Counted from the first letter of the stretch, positions 16,345-26,074 are shown. The stretch is 64,000 nt of DNA from JAKSSE01 sp045597645 (GCA_045597645.1 JAZLKM010000049.1:69866-133865), one strand, 5' to 3'. The notes: generated from the letters alone by a model not told the origin. Numbers and translations are program-made.

Positions 16345-17007
16345 TCACAGTGCAATTGCAAAGTAGCTCACTATCTGAACCAGCACCATCGCCGCCAGTG
16401 TTATGGCTGTCAATACAACAGTAAAAATCTTGCGCAACTTGAAATAATATTTAAACAATACTCCCATTGCGATGGATAGAATGGCAGAAACCAAAATCAT
16501 AAGAATATCAAAAATATGCTCGGTAACAGGAATAGTTCCAACTACCTTTCCTGCAAGTATCATTCCACAGGAAATAAGAAGTAATAACGCGCAAAAAGCT
16601 ATCTTCTTTTTTGTAAAAGTATCAAATATGCAATCTGCCAGGCAGAACAACAGACCAGACAATATGTACACTAACATAGCCGGCCATCTGCCAATATCCC
16701 TAAACCATATATATGGACTCAACGAAAAGAGAATCACTGGCAAAAACAGCCTATACTGCATGCCCCCCAGTCTTGCACATATAGCATTGGTAGCTAGTCC
16801 AAATAATACTGCTGCAGGCAATAATATCACCTGTGCATTATTCATCACCTGTGTAAGCACCATCAAAACAAGAGCAGTAGCTATCCAATCAAGCTTAGTC
16901 ACCTTAGCTGCATGCATCACCAGATGGCATTTCATAGCACCGTATATCACTATGCCAAACAAGGCCACATATATACATATATCAAGTACATAAGAAGCAT
17001 AAGTCAT
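16345..17007 (-). CDS. Small polytopic membrane protein of unknown function
   Basis: About 220 residues and almost wholly hydrophobic, with seven or so membrane segments and a single polar stretch (FRDIGRWPAMLV). No family was recognised. The ATG at 17007 is chosen because GGGAGAG lies 9 nt upstream; the frame is open to a TTG at 17037, which would add 10 residues. It sits between the GT2-GT4 fusion gene and a GT-C-like gene, 9 bp from the latter, so it may be an accessory subunit of one of these. No function can be assigned. Confidence 0.7.
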   Translation of the reverse strand: MTYASYVLDICIYVALFGIVIYGAMKCHLVMHAAKVTKLDWIATALVLMVLTQVMNNAQVILLPAAVLFGLATNAICARLGGMQYRLFLPVILFSLSPYIWFRDIGRWPAMLVYILSGLLFCLADCIFDTFTKKKIAFCALLLLISCGMILAGKVVGTIPVTEHIFDILMILVSAILSIAMGVLFKYYFKLRKIFTVVLTAITLAAMVLVQIVSYFAIAL

Positions 17008-17062
17008 AAAAAGCATCTCTCCCATTATCGTGCCCAATCATTCATGTCTAAAAACCCATCTG

Positions 17063-19366
17063 TCAGTCAGCTGCAGCCAGCCTCTCCTCCAACTTTACCC
17101 TGTCCTGCATGATTTCCAGCTCAAACACCTTCTTGACCTTGTCGATTTCCTTGTCCCAGGATGTGGTCGCTGCAAACTTAGCTCCAGCCTCTCTCTTACT
17201 ATCGAGCATCTCCGGATGATCAAGATAATATATCAACGTATCAGCCACATGAATCGGATCAAAGTCCACAATTACACTATTGTCATCATTAACCAGCCAC
17301 TCACTGCATGCGCCACCATTGCACACACACACAGAACCACTGCCCATAATCTCAAGCGGTGCCAGCGACAGATTTGTATTTGAAAATACAAGACTCAAAT
17401 CACTCTGCGAGTAGATGTATGCCAGCTCAGCAGGGCTTACCACTCCACAGTTGATATGTCTGAAAGGTATGCGACATCCACTAAGGTCATCGCCAGCAAG
17501 TATTATTTCCACATGAGGACGAAGCTTCGACAGCCTCTCCAACGCAAGCATACCCACCTCAAATGATCTTCTTGCAGTAAACGATCTGGCGTAGAAGCAT
17601 ACCCTCTGCTTATCGTCTTTGCGCGGATATGGCTTGTAAATGTTTCTATCATACGAAAATCCAAAATAATCAGCGCTCATGCCATAACGAGATACCTCTC
17701 TCGCCAGATATGGGCTTGCGCATATCCCATGCATGCCAAGTCTGTATGTGTTCTCAGCCAGGGCATACTCGCCACCGACAGGATAAAAATGTGGCTCGAA
17801 ATCCTGTACAAAGTAAAACTTAGATATGCAGTTATTGCATCTGTTAACCGCATACGCTGTCTGCCATGTTGTAGCAACCACAGCATCTGCATATTTCATT
17901 TCTGAATAATAGATATGTACCTCCACTCCGGTAAAGTCCATGGTGAAGTTATCCTTCCAGAACTGCAAGCACTCGTCATCACTCTGGAAGGTATGCGCAG
18001 TAATAAGGTAAATTCTATTGTGAAAACCACGCTTTTCCAGTCCGGTAATAAATCTGGCCAAAGTGGTATGTCCGCCGCTGCCCTTTCCAGGTGCAGGCAT
18101 TACCCAATTTATGGTCAGTCTGTCATCGCCTGCCTTAGCCGCCTCATAATCCTCGCGATTAAAATCAAATCCATTCTCATCCACAACAATATGAAACTCA
18201 TTGCAGGGATCTGCTGCACTTTTCGGCCTGCTTTTTGCAACATCACTGCCAGGAGCCACCTCAAAAGTCCAGGCTTCCCTGTTTTTATCAAAAATCGGAT
18301 CGGTTTCCGGCAGGTCAGCCCTATATTCTTTGCTCAAAAACAGCCACTGGCGGTATACCTTCTTCTCCTGCTTTGTGTATACGCGCTTTGCCTTCTTTAC
18401 ACCAATCTGCTGATATTGCTGAGAGAAGTGGGTGTCCATGTAATCTCTCACCTGAACAGGGAAAAATTCATAGTTGCCACCATAGAAAGCTCCTTTGCAC
18501 CTGCTTTTATTTCTGGAAAGTGCAAATCTAATTGACGAAAGCTTCTCCTTCGTTGAGATGTTAAGACCTAGGATATATCTTACATCCACCTTGTCCATGC
18601 GTATAATCTCTCTTCGCATGCTGCTCTTGTCTTCAAAAGCTCTGTAGCCATATACGTCATACAATCCCTTGAATTCATCATAGAAGCGCTTGAAGTAGGT
18701 CTTAAGAGGAAAATTATGTGAATGATACACCTGTGCCCCAGGGCAATATACAGTAGCATAGCCATCCTCAATCACGCGTCTGGCCCACTGCTGGTCCTCC
18801 GCAAAATTGACATCTGCATAGGGATACTTTTCCCATACACTTCGTCTAAGACATGAATTATTATCAGAAAAGTATGCTAAGTGCATGCGATATCCAATAT
18901 CCTTTTGATATCTGTCGTAGTCCTCGATTCTAATAACGCGGTTCGCTGTACCAAAATTAGCAAAGTGAACCGGCATATCTCTCACATCCAGTACATTGCA
19001 GCCAGGATATGTCAAGTGCTGTCCAAATCCACCTGCAATATTTTCATCCATATGCATCGCATCTATGAAGCTCTGCAGCCAATCCTTGTTAGCGGGCTTT
19101 GCATCCTGAGTCAAAAACACTATGAACTCACCAGTACCCTGTGACGCGCCATAATTTCTAGTCTTGCCATGACCAAACTCAGACGGTTCAATGCAAAAAA
19201 GCCGGCAAGGCCACCGGCTGATAATCTCCTTTGAATCATCAGTGGACCCGGAGTCTACACAGATGACCTCGTATTCATATTCTGTCTCCTGAGCAAATAC
19301 AGCCTCAAGCACCTCTCCCAGAAGTGCCCCGCCATTCTTTACTGGTATGACAATGCTTACATCCAT
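17063..19366 (-). CDS. Two-domain glycosyltransferase: GT2 fused to WsaF-like GT4 rhamnosyltransferase
   Basis: 767-residue cytoplasmic protein. The N-terminal GT2 domain (1-~300: SIVIPVKNGG, VDSGSTDDS, GHGKTRNYGA, FLTQDA) is of the type often annotated as rhamnosyltransferase. The C-terminal half (~410-767) resembles the GT-B enzyme WsaF of Geobacillus, which transfers rhamnose from dTDP-beta-L-rhamnose: NWVMPAPGKGSGGHTT, KFYFVQDFEPHFYP, VCFYARSFTARRSFE, LAPLEIMGSG. Two linkages may be made by one chain. It overlaps the preceding gene by 10 nt. The rmlA-rmlB genes nearby would supply part of the donor pathway. The acceptors are unknown. Confidence 0.88.
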   Translation of the reverse strand: MDVSIVIPVKNGGALLGEVLEAVFAQETEYEYEVICVDSGSTDDSKEIISRWPCRLFCIEPSEFGHGKTRNYGASQGTGEFIVFLTQDAKPANKDWLQSFIDAMHMDENIAGGFGQHLTYPGCNVLDVRDMPVHFANFGTANRVIRIEDYDRYQKDIGYRMHLAYFSDNNSCLRRSVWEKYPYADVNFAEDQQWARRVIEDGYATVYCPGAQVYHSHNFPLKTYFKRFYDEFKGLYDVYGYRAFEDKSSMRREIIRMDKVDVRYILGLNISTKEKLSSIRFALSRNKSRCKGAFYGGNYEFFPVQVRDYMDTHFSQQYQQIGVKKAKRVYTKQEKKVYRQWLFLSKEYRADLPETDPIFDKNREAWTFEVAPGSDVAKSRPKSAADPCNEFHIVVDENGFDFNREDYEAAKAGDDRLTINWVMPAPGKGSGGHTTLARFITGLEKRGFHNRIYLITAHTFQSDDECLQFWKDNFTMDFTGVEVHIYYSEMKYADAVVATTWQTAYAVNRCNNCISKFYFVQDFEPHFYPVGGEYALAENTYRLGMHGICASPYLAREVSRYGMSADYFGFSYDRNIYKPYPRKDDKQRVCFYARSFTARRSFEVGMLALERLSKLRPHVEIILAGDDLSGCRIPFRHINCGVVSPAELAYIYSQSDLSLVFSNTNLSLAPLEIMGSGSVCVCNGGACSEWLVNDDNSVIVDFDPIHVADTLIYYLDHPEMLDSKREAGAKFAATTSWDKEIDKVKKVFELEIMQDRVKLEERLAAAD

Positions 19367-21462
19367 ACTAATTCCTTCTTAGTGTCGGCATAAAATGCCT
19401 CTTTGGTATAGCTGTTGGTAATAAGAATCCCTATATTATATGTGCCAGCAGGAAAATATCCTTTCGGAAGATTGCATACAAAACCGCTCTCCTCCAAGTA
19501 AGGTCTATTTTTAAATGCCCAGCTCACATCCATACGATCTTGTCTTCTGACACTAACCTCATATGTCTGGCCTTGACCCCGCAGAATAATTGTGGTTTCG
19601 TAGTACTCCTGCCTTTTATCTTTCTTTTGAAAAGCAAATCCACGTATCAGTCCCTGCTCATCATTGCACCAGATTTCATCGAGATTGAAAACTACATCGC
19701 TGGTCCTGTCCTTCGGTAGTGCAAGCTCCCTTGGGCTCACATGGCACATGAGTTTTTCGCTTTCCTTCTTGCCGCGGATAAGTGTCATTCTATTAAGAGG
19801 AGTGATGTACGCCCCATTATCCCTTTGAGTAATTAGATAAAGTCTGTATGATTTCAAATCTATTCTGAGATGCTTTCTTGCAATCTCCGCCACAAATCTA
19901 CTCTCATCACCTGCAGCTGGCTCCACCTGAGTCTTTATATAATCGCCATCGCTGCCCTCAAATAGCAGATATCGTTCTACGTCAGCTCCAAAGGCATCAC
20001 TTCTACCCTCAATGTGCACATTATACCCAAAGCCTATTTCAGTCACCTCAGCGCCACCATCCACCTGCTTTAAATGTGGCTTGCCTTTTTGCAGCTCCAC
20101 GCCTACAGTCCTCGGCTGTACCTCCCAGGTTACATCATAGTCAATAAGAGCTGGATTGTAGTATGGATCATAATCCATAAATGCTCTATGGCGTCCATGT
20201 AATCCCACAAGTTCTCTATCAAGACGAAGTCTTTTGGCATCATCATTCATATCCTGACCACGGCTAAGGGACTCATGGTGATACAGAATTGCATCATTTC
20301 TAACTACATTCAAAAAGCCTGCTTCCAGCAGCTTGTAGCAAAAATCAACATCATTGTAGGTGACTGCAAGGCTCTCATCAAAGCCTCCAACCTTCTCGTA
20401 TTTTTCCTTTGATATCAGCATACATGCCGCTGTGACTGCACTATAGTTAAAGTCAAATATATTTCTGGCACATGGATATGTCCCCTGATCATCTCTTTGG
20501 AAAAGGACATGTGATGGACCAGATGACAGCTCTACTACACCACAGTGCTGGATGAGCGTACCTCCTGGAAAATATAGCTTGGCACCTACTGCACCTACAT
20601 AATCCCTCTGAGCCTGACCGAGCATTCTATTAAGCCACTTGCCATCACAAGCCTGCACGTCATCATTCAAAAGCAGGATAAAATCCCCCTTTGCCTCAGT
20701 GACACCTATATTGCACATTCTGGAGAAATTGAACTCCATAGGCTTATAAATATATTTTGCGCCTATATCATTAAGGAAGGTCTCTATCATCTGCTTATTG
20801 TGAGGCAGACTTCCATTGTCTACCACAATAATTTCGTAGTTCTTATAGTCAGTAAAGAGCCTAAGCGAATCTATGCACTGGCGCAAAATACCGTAGTGGT
20901 CCTTTGAAGGAATTACGATAGATACCAGAGGCTCGCCTTGTACATCGTAATATACTCTGGTCGCATTTGTGACATCGCTGATAGTTTCTAAGTGAACGTC
21001 GCTACCTCTTCTGACTATTGCGGCTTCCTTTAGACCTCTTTCCTCATCGGTTTCATTAAAATATATATCATGGTCTATTTTCTGAGCAGACAAAACCTTC
21101 GCCACGTGCCCTACTCTGCCTGGTGTTGTCTTCTCCGTGAGCTTGAGCAAAAACTCATAGAGACCCACAAGGCTCGTCTCCACAAAGACCTCACCAGCCA
21201 TCCTTGTTCGTACAGCCATCACTCCCCCTATATAGGGTCTCTCAAGCAGTAGCTCCGGTGAGTACGCAGGGCGTAAACCTATCTCACTGGCTCCGCCTTC
21301 AATATCTGAGTCAGCATATACCAAATCCACGTCAGGATGCTCCTCCAGGTACTGCGCGAAAACAGCCTGCGCACTCTCATAAACACGAGTATGTTCAGGT
21401 ACAAGGATGGAAAAGTCTCCTGCCACTTTATTAAATTCACTGCCAAAATCAATAAGCTTCAT
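19357..21462 (-). CDS. Family 2 glycosyltransferase with degenerate N-terminal GT2 half and C-terminal accessory domain
   Basis: 701 residues. The N-terminal ~135 residues match the second half of a GT2 domain (DLVYADSDIEG, RPAYSPELLLERPYIGG) but lack the nucleotide-binding start. The active GT2 domain begins near 178 (LVSIVIPSKDHYG), with LLLNDDV as its acidic motif and HHESLSRG near its end. Residues ~460-701 form a probably beta-rich domain of unknown role. It follows the Wzm gene, 40 bp away, so it may act on the same exported chain. The donor is unknown. Confidence 0.86.
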   Translation of the reverse strand: MKLIDFGSEFNKVAGDFSILVPEHTRVYESAQAVFAQYLEEHPDVDLVYADSDIEGGASEIGLRPAYSPELLLERPYIGGVMAVRTRMAGEVFVETSLVGLYEFLLKLTEKTTPGRVGHVAKVLSAQKIDHDIYFNETDEERGLKEAAIVRRGSDVHLETISDVTNATRVYYDVQGEPLVSIVIPSKDHYGILRQCIDSLRLFTDYKNYEIIVVDNGSLPHNKQMIETFLNDIGAKYIYKPMEFNFSRMCNIGVTEAKGDFILLLNDDVQACDGKWLNRMLGQAQRDYVGAVGAKLYFPGGTLIQHCGVVELSSGPSHVLFQRDDQGTYPCARNIFDFNYSAVTAACMLISKEKYEKVGGFDESLAVTYNDVDFCYKLLEAGFLNVVRNDAILYHHESLSRGQDMNDDAKRLRLDRELVGLHGRHRAFMDYDPYYNPALIDYDVTWEVQPRTVGVELQKGKPHLKQVDGGAEVTEIGFGYNVHIEGRSDAFGADVERYLLFEGSDGDYIKTQVEPAAGDESRFVAEIARKHLRIDLKSYRLYLITQRDNGAYITPLNRMTLIRGKKESEKLMCHVSPRELALPKDRTSDVVFNLDEIWCNDEQGLIRGFAFQKKDKRQEYYETTIILRGQGQTYEVSVRRQDRMDVSWAFKNRPYLEESGFVCNLPKGYFPAGTYNIGILITNSYTKEAFYADTKKELVWM

Positions 21463-21502
21463 AATGAAAAACTATCTTTCGCTAGCAATAAAGCAAAAAC
21501 GT

Positions 21503-22339
21503 CTACAGCACATCTGCAAAATGAATTCTAAGTCGTCTGAACAAGAGGGTTCCAATGGCAAACATTGCAACTGCAAGCACCCAAAAATATATTGATATCC
21601 AGCCCCTATCCCAGAACCAGATTTTATTTACCATGGCATCTCTGTATCCTTGCACTATATAAAACATCGGATTAATCTGAAGGATGGTTCTGAACCATAC
21701 TGGCCATCCGGCGCTTCTGGTCTCGAACTGCCACATGATAGGAGTAACCCATACTCCCACCTGCATCAAAATATTGATAATCTGCGACAAATCCCTGAAG
21801 AAAAGAACGAGCGCGCTGGTCATGTATCCAAGTCCCAAAACGAAAAAGCAAAGTGCTATAGAGTAATACAGCATCTGAAGCCAGTAAAGGTCTGGCATAA
21901 AGCCATAGGCTAGATACAAAATAATACCAAAGCCTATGAAAAACAGATGTACAAAAAGAGATGATACAAGCTTCACGACCGGAAGCACCTCTATTTTGAA
22001 CACTACCTTTTTTACCAAGTAACTGTATTCAAGCAGGGAACTTGTAATTCCATTCCAGCCATCTGAAAAGAAAAACCACGGTATAAGACCGCACACCAGC
22101 CAGCACACAAATGGCACTTCAATATTATTGCCGGAAGTAATGGCTTCAGGCTTTAGGGCAGCACCAAACACAAACCAGTATACAAGTACCGTAATAATAG
22201 GCTGGATAAAAGCCCATATTGTGCCCAGATATGATCCGGCATATTTTGTTTTAAAATCATTCTTGGCCAATCCAAATATCAGCTTTCGATTCTCAACAAT
22301 AGCCCTTGGGATAGACCAGAAATTCTGCTTTTCTCTCAT
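21503..22339 (-). CDS. wzm: Polysaccharide ABC transporter permease (Wzm-type)
   Basis: 278-residue ABC-2 type membrane permease with six predicted membrane segments. The N-terminus has the family pattern NDFKTKYAGSYLGTIWAFIQP, and NPMFYIVQGYRDAM occurs near the end as in TagG, Wzm and RfbA proteins. It would form a homodimer with the ATPase at 24343 and export a finished polyprenyl-linked glycan. The methyltransferase-kinase gene lies 3 bp upstream, between permease and ATPase, which ties export to chain termination. Confidence 0.93.
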   Translation of the reverse strand: MREKQNFWSIPRAIVENRKLIFGLAKNDFKTKYAGSYLGTIWAFIQPIITVLVYWFVFGAALKPEAITSGNNIEVPFVCWLVCGLIPWFFFSDGWNGITSSLLEYSYLVKKVVFKIEVLPVVKLVSSLFVHLFFIGFGIILYLAYGFMPDLYWLQMLYYSIALCFFVLGLGYMTSALVLFFRDLSQIINILMQVGVWVTPIMWQFETRSAGWPVWFRTILQINPMFYIVQGYRDAMVNKIWFWDRGWISIYFWVLAVAMFAIGTLLFRRLRIHFADVL

Positions 22340-22342
22340 GTA

Positions 22343-24343
22343 TTACTTATTCTCTTTCATGTAATGTCTATAGTACATAGACCAGTCATCCCCGTACTTA
22401 AGTCGCAGGTCTGACCTCTCCAACTTATATCTCTTAGGATTGAAACAAGCACACCCCTGGCGGCCTTCCTTCATACCAAATTCAACAAAATGTCTTAGTG
22501 TCTGGGTTATATCTCCTCCAAACGCATTCAAAACGTCCTGGTTGTTTGCCAGATAGTACAGATAGTCATATACCTTTTCATAGTCACGACCATCATACAT
22601 AGTAATAGGCTGGCGCGATAACTTTATTAGCTTTGCATTTTGCTTAGACTTATCTCTAAAAAATGCATCAAGTCTGCCTGTTCTCTCCAATTCCAAAGAA
22701 TACTCAGCAGCTATTCCATCCATATCTGGAAGGCTTTTGGTTCTACCATGGATATCAGCATATAGCTCCGATAATGACTTTCTGCCTCCTCCAACTTTTT
22801 TCTGGAACGCCGTTTCCTGCTCCTGGTACTGAATTTTCAGCTCCGTTGTGATGTCATATTTTTCGTAAATACCGTCGAAGGCGTATATCTCCTTGGCGGA
22901 TCTAATGGTGTAATTCAAAATACGCCAACGCATAAAGCCTGCTGTCAGCTGCATCTCATACGGCCATTCACAATCGTATACATAGAATTTATCGTCGATA
23001 TACAACACATTCTGCGGGATGATATCTATATCAGTGTATGAGATCACCTCATCTCGACCAATCTCTCCAGTGACTGTACGAATAAAACGGTCAAGCAATT
23101 CATTTGCCTTATCTGTATCGCCCGCTGTTATCAATTCATCAAGCACCTTAGATAACGGCACTCCCTGCAGATAATCCACCTCAAGCGACTTGCTTCTACG
23201 CCTGCTGCCAGCAACTCTGAGGTCCGTTCCAGCATAGGCAGCCTTCAGCCTGTCATGATTATTCTCGATTGCCTCAATATGATCTAATGCCGTTTCGTTT
23301 GCCGCAGATTTTTCTATTCTCCCACCTGTTATGGGGTCATCATAGTATTTTGTAACAATAGCGTTTTCAGGTGCTCTGTCATTTGACATCCATACACACG
23401 CCGCAGGCACCACATCGTCTATTGCGCAGCTTTCTCCAGCCAGTATCAAAAAGCTGTTTGAGAAAAACGGGAACTGATCATTAGCCACAATGCCATCCCA
23501 GGTCTGTCCCTCATCGAAAAGTAATAACCTGTCCTGATCAAAATTAGCCAGATTTCTCCTAAGTTCACCAACTTTAGGCAGATAACTATCTGAGTAAATT
23601 GATAAAGGGAGCTTATAGTCGGGATATGGGTATCGCCATACCACATGATTAAGGCCTGCTGCCTCCAGAAGGTCACCTAGCTCTTTTTTTCCAAAGGTTC
23701 TGGCCGCTCCTCCATTACAATACCCCTCTAATCCATCTGAAAACCTGCCCGTGTGGTCCTCTGAGCATCCTGCCCAGTACTTAAGACCATATCGGTTCTC
23801 GATAGCTATGGCAATGGTACCGCAAGGAGTCAAGTGGCTCTTTACTATCTCCAGAAATGTCCTGTAAGGCTCATTGGCATCTATATAGCTCTTACCATAC
23901 TCAAATACACCTATAAGAGTGATAACGTCATATTTGTCTGTCAGTGTCTTTTCTATGTCCTGGAAGTTACCTACATGGATGGTCAGGTTATCGCAATCGC
24001 GGTTGCGGTTAGCATTCACAAGGCTTCGTTTCATAGACAGGTCTATGGCGTCTACCTTAGCTGCCTTGCGACAAAGCGCGCCGGTAATTGCTCCACAGCC
24101 AGCTCCAATCTCAAGAACCTTCTCATTGCCCTTAAAGGGAATACCCTCTGCGATATTCTCCCTGATATGCGAGAAGTGGTACAAAATAGGCCAGCTCTTT
24201 GACTGGGCTATTACACTGTTCCACTGCTCACTTGGAACTTCCGTTGCAATACGCAGAAGTTCATCCTCTATAGGGCCATCTGAATACAGGTCCTTTCCGC
24301 CATATAGGCTATCATCAATTGTAACTTTTCCTATTATCTGCAT
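22343..24343 (-). CDS. WbdD-like chain terminator: methyltransferase plus kinase-like domain plus C-terminal repeat
   Basis: 666 residues. A class I SAM methyltransferase domain comes first (VLEIGAGCGAITG at 77-89; DVITLIGVFEYG at 139-150). Next is a kinase-like domain (~300-470) with IDIIPQNVLYIDD at 439-451 and DCEW at 457-460, matching catalytic D-x4-N and metal-binding D-x-E of aminoglycoside/LPS kinase folds. This order matches WbdD, which caps E. coli O9a chains with methyl phosphate so that Wzt can recognise them. After a linker, residues 588-663 resemble a repeat (YYLANNQDVLNAFGGD, LRHFVEFGMKEGRQ) that I associate with secreted proteins of Clostridia. It lies between wzt and wzm and overlaps wzt by one base (TAATG). 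Confidence 0.78.
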   Translation of the reverse strand: MQIIGKVTIDDSLYGGKDLYSDGPIEDELLRIATEVPSEQWNSVIAQSKSWPILYHFSHIRENIAEGIPFKGNEKVLEIGAGCGAITGALCRKAAKVDAIDLSMKRSLVNANRNRDCDNLTIHVGNFQDIEKTLTDKYDVITLIGVFEYGKSYIDANEPYRTFLEIVKSHLTPCGTIAIAIENRYGLKYWAGCSEDHTGRFSDGLEGYCNGGAARTFGKKELGDLLEAAGLNHVVWRYPYPDYKLPLSIYSDSYLPKVGELRRNLANFDQDRLLLFDEGQTWDGIVANDQFPFFSNSFLILAGESCAIDDVVPAACVWMSNDRAPENAIVTKYYDDPITGGRIEKSAANETALDHIEAIENNHDRLKAAYAGTDLRVAGSRRRSKSLEVDYLQGVPLSKVLDELITAGDTDKANELLDRFIRTVTGEIGRDEVISYTDIDIIPQNVLYIDDKFYVYDCEWPYEMQLTAGFMRWRILNYTIRSAKEIYAFDGIYEKYDITTELKIQYQEQETAFQKKVGGGRKSLSELYADIHGRTKSLPDMDGIAAEYSLELERTGRLDAFFRDKSKQNAKLIKLSRQPITMYDGRDYEKVYDYLYYLANNQDVLNAFGGDITQTLRHFVEFGMKEGRQGCACFNPKRYKLERSDLRLKYGDDWSMYYRHYMKENK

Positions 24344-25608
24344 TAGTGGATCTCCACCTTCGAATTAGTATCAAAATATCCTACAGTGTTCTTCTCAGCG
24401 ATTACTGTCAGACTGCATACATCATAGAGCCTGTGATATACCACAAAATCATTATCTCTATATCCAGTACAACCAAATGACAGCAGATACTCTCCGCCCT
24501 GCAAATACATAGTCTGCTTAAAGGTTATCTCCTTGATATCTCCTGCCTTCGCATTGGTGAACTGCTTCTCGTACATAGAATTTGTACCGCAGATTTCTGT
24601 ACCCTTAGTATTCTTAACGGTAAATGCAAAAATCGGATCATCCACGTCCTCGTTGAATTTTACCCTCATACGAATGGTAAAATCAGTAAACTTAGATATG
24701 GCATTGGTGACAAGTCCATTCTCGTCCTCGATGCAGTAGTCAATAATCTCTGCCCTGCCGTCTCCATACTCGATGGTCTGCTCATTTTTATGCATCAAGT
24801 CCTTGGCGGTCATATCCTCTGTAAGTTCAATACTATTTTCCTGAGTATTGCCCTCTTCATCAGTATCCAACTGCCCCACCAGGATTTTCTTGTACATGTC
24901 AACCATCTCCTTGGGAGTTCCCTCGGCGATAAGATGCCCTTTATTCAGTAGGAGCACTCTGTCACAATACTGTGATATGCTGGATAAATCGTGGCTTACA
25001 AATAGAATCGTCTTACCCTGAGCCTTGAATTCCTCAAATTTGTGGTAGCATTTTGCCTGGAAAAATACATCGCCAACCGACAGCGCTTCATCCACAATCA
25101 AAATCTCAGGGTCAATATTAATTGCAACTGCAAAAGCCAGTCGCACAAACATACCGCTTGAATATGTCTTTACAGGCTGATTAACAAATTCTCCTATATC
25201 AGCGAATTCCAATATATCCGGAAGTCTTTTGTCTATTTCCTCTCTGGTAAATCCACTCATAGTACCATTGAGATACACATTTTCTATACCTGTGTACTCC
25301 ATATTGAAGCCTGCGCCCAGCTCCAAAAGAGCAGAAATACGGCCATCGATCTCCACATTTCCCTCTGTAGGATTGAGGACCCCAGTTATAATTTTGAGCA
25401 TGGTGGACTTACCTGAACCATTGGTTCCAATTAGGCCCACAGTCTCACCCTTATTAACGCAAAAAGAGACATTATGCAGCGCATAATGCTCTCTGTAGAG
25501 CTGTTTTTTCTTGCCTAATCCAAGTGAATCAAGGAGTCGATACCTGTTGCGGTCATACAGCTTATATAGTTTGCTTACGTCATTGACGCGTATTACAGAA
25601 TTACTCAT
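24343..25608 (-). CDS. wzt: Polysaccharide ABC transporter ATPase with C-terminal substrate-recognition domain (Wzt-type)
   Basis: 421 residues. The N-terminal ~240 residues are an ABC ATPase: Walker A GTNGSGKST, signature YSSGMFVRLAFAVAI, Walker B ILIVDEALSVGD and switch FVSHD. Residues ~250-421 form an extra beta-rich domain (GRAEIIDYCIEDENG, QGGEYLLSFGCTGY) like the C-terminal domain of Wzt proteins that bind the modified non-reducing end of the glycan. With Wzm it forms the exporter, and the neighbouring methyltransferase-kinase is the obvious source of the recognised cap. It shares 8 nt (ATGAGTAA) with the GtrA gene. Confidence 0.93.
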   Translation of the reverse strand: MSNSVIRVNDVSKLYKLYDRNRYRLLDSLGLGKKKQLYREHYALHNVSFCVNKGETVGLIGTNGSGKSTMLKIITGVLNPTEGNVEIDGRISALLELGAGFNMEYTGIENVYLNGTMSGFTREEIDKRLPDILEFADIGEFVNQPVKTYSSGMFVRLAFAVAINIDPEILIVDEALSVGDVFFQAKCYHKFEEFKAQGKTILFVSHDLSSISQYCDRVLLLNKGHLIAEGTPKEMVDMYKKILVGQLDTDEEGNTQENSIELTEDMTAKDLMHKNEQTIEYGDGRAEIIDYCIEDENGLVTNAISKFTDFTIRMRVKFNEDVDDPIFAFTVKNTKGTEICGTNSMYEKQFTNAKAGDIKEITFKQTMYLQGGEYLLSFGCTGYRDNDFVVYHRLYDVCSLTVIAEKNTVGYFDTNSKVEIH

Positions 25609-26074
25609 TTACAGTAGTTTCCTTCTTCTCCAGGAAAATTTTGCGTGATATAAAATTATAAACCATAACAATAACTGTGGCAATAATCTTAGACCCTGCA
25701 GTAGCCAGATCGTCATTCTCATGTAGTAGATTTCTAAGCCAGATCCAGTTGGCGTATATGCCATCCATGCACAGCTTAATCAGCAGCTCATTTAATCCCA
25801 TTCCAACGAGACTGAGTATGACGAAAATGATAAATTCCTTCTTTTTGTCCATGTCCTCTCTGCGCTCGAACACGAACTTCATTGAAAGAATGTAATTTAC
25901 GATAACTGAAACTGTAAATCCAAAAGCTGCTCCCACCAATGCCGCACTGGTTGCATCCATCCCAAATGCAGATCTAAGCAATTTAGACAGTAGAATCGTG
26001 ATGACGAAATCCACGAGAAATGAGATTACGCCCACTACACCAAATTTTGCAATCTGAGCCATTAACTTTTTCAT
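25601..26074 (-). CDS. GtrA family membrane protein
   Basis: 157 residues with four predicted membrane segments. The N-terminal pattern (QIAKFGVVGVISFLVDFVIT) and the NYILSMKFVFERR block are typical of GtrA proteins, small membrane proteins thought to flip polyprenyl-phosphate sugars for GT-C enzymes. The ATG at 26074 is preferred over one four codons upstream because GGAGG lies 5 nt before it. It is the only GtrA in the window, while many GT-C-like proteins are encoded around it; the DPM1-like GT2 at 59452 is its likely functional partner. Confidence 0.9.
   Translation of the reverse strand: MKKLMAQIAKFGVVGVISFLVDFVITILLSKLLRSAFGMDATSAALVGAAFGFTVSVIVNYILSMKFVFERREDMDKKKEFIIFVILSLVGMGLNELLIKLCMDGIYANWIWLRNLLHENDDLATAGSKIIATVIVMVYNFISRKIFLEKKETTVNE

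Noticed and set aside
17915..18535. Long plus-strand open frame (about 206 codons) opposite the GT2-GT4 gene
   Set aside because: It is antisense to a well-supported glycosyltransferase, has no ribosome binding site and encodes no recognisable domain; codon bias of the real gene explains it. The same holds for 28978-29598, 46927-47523, 56530-57099 and 34774-35331.
20297..20325. Bulged hairpin with TTT in the 19357-21462 gene
   Set aside because: The stem has a bulge and a 3 nt loop, the T-run is short, and it lies in the middle of coding sequence.
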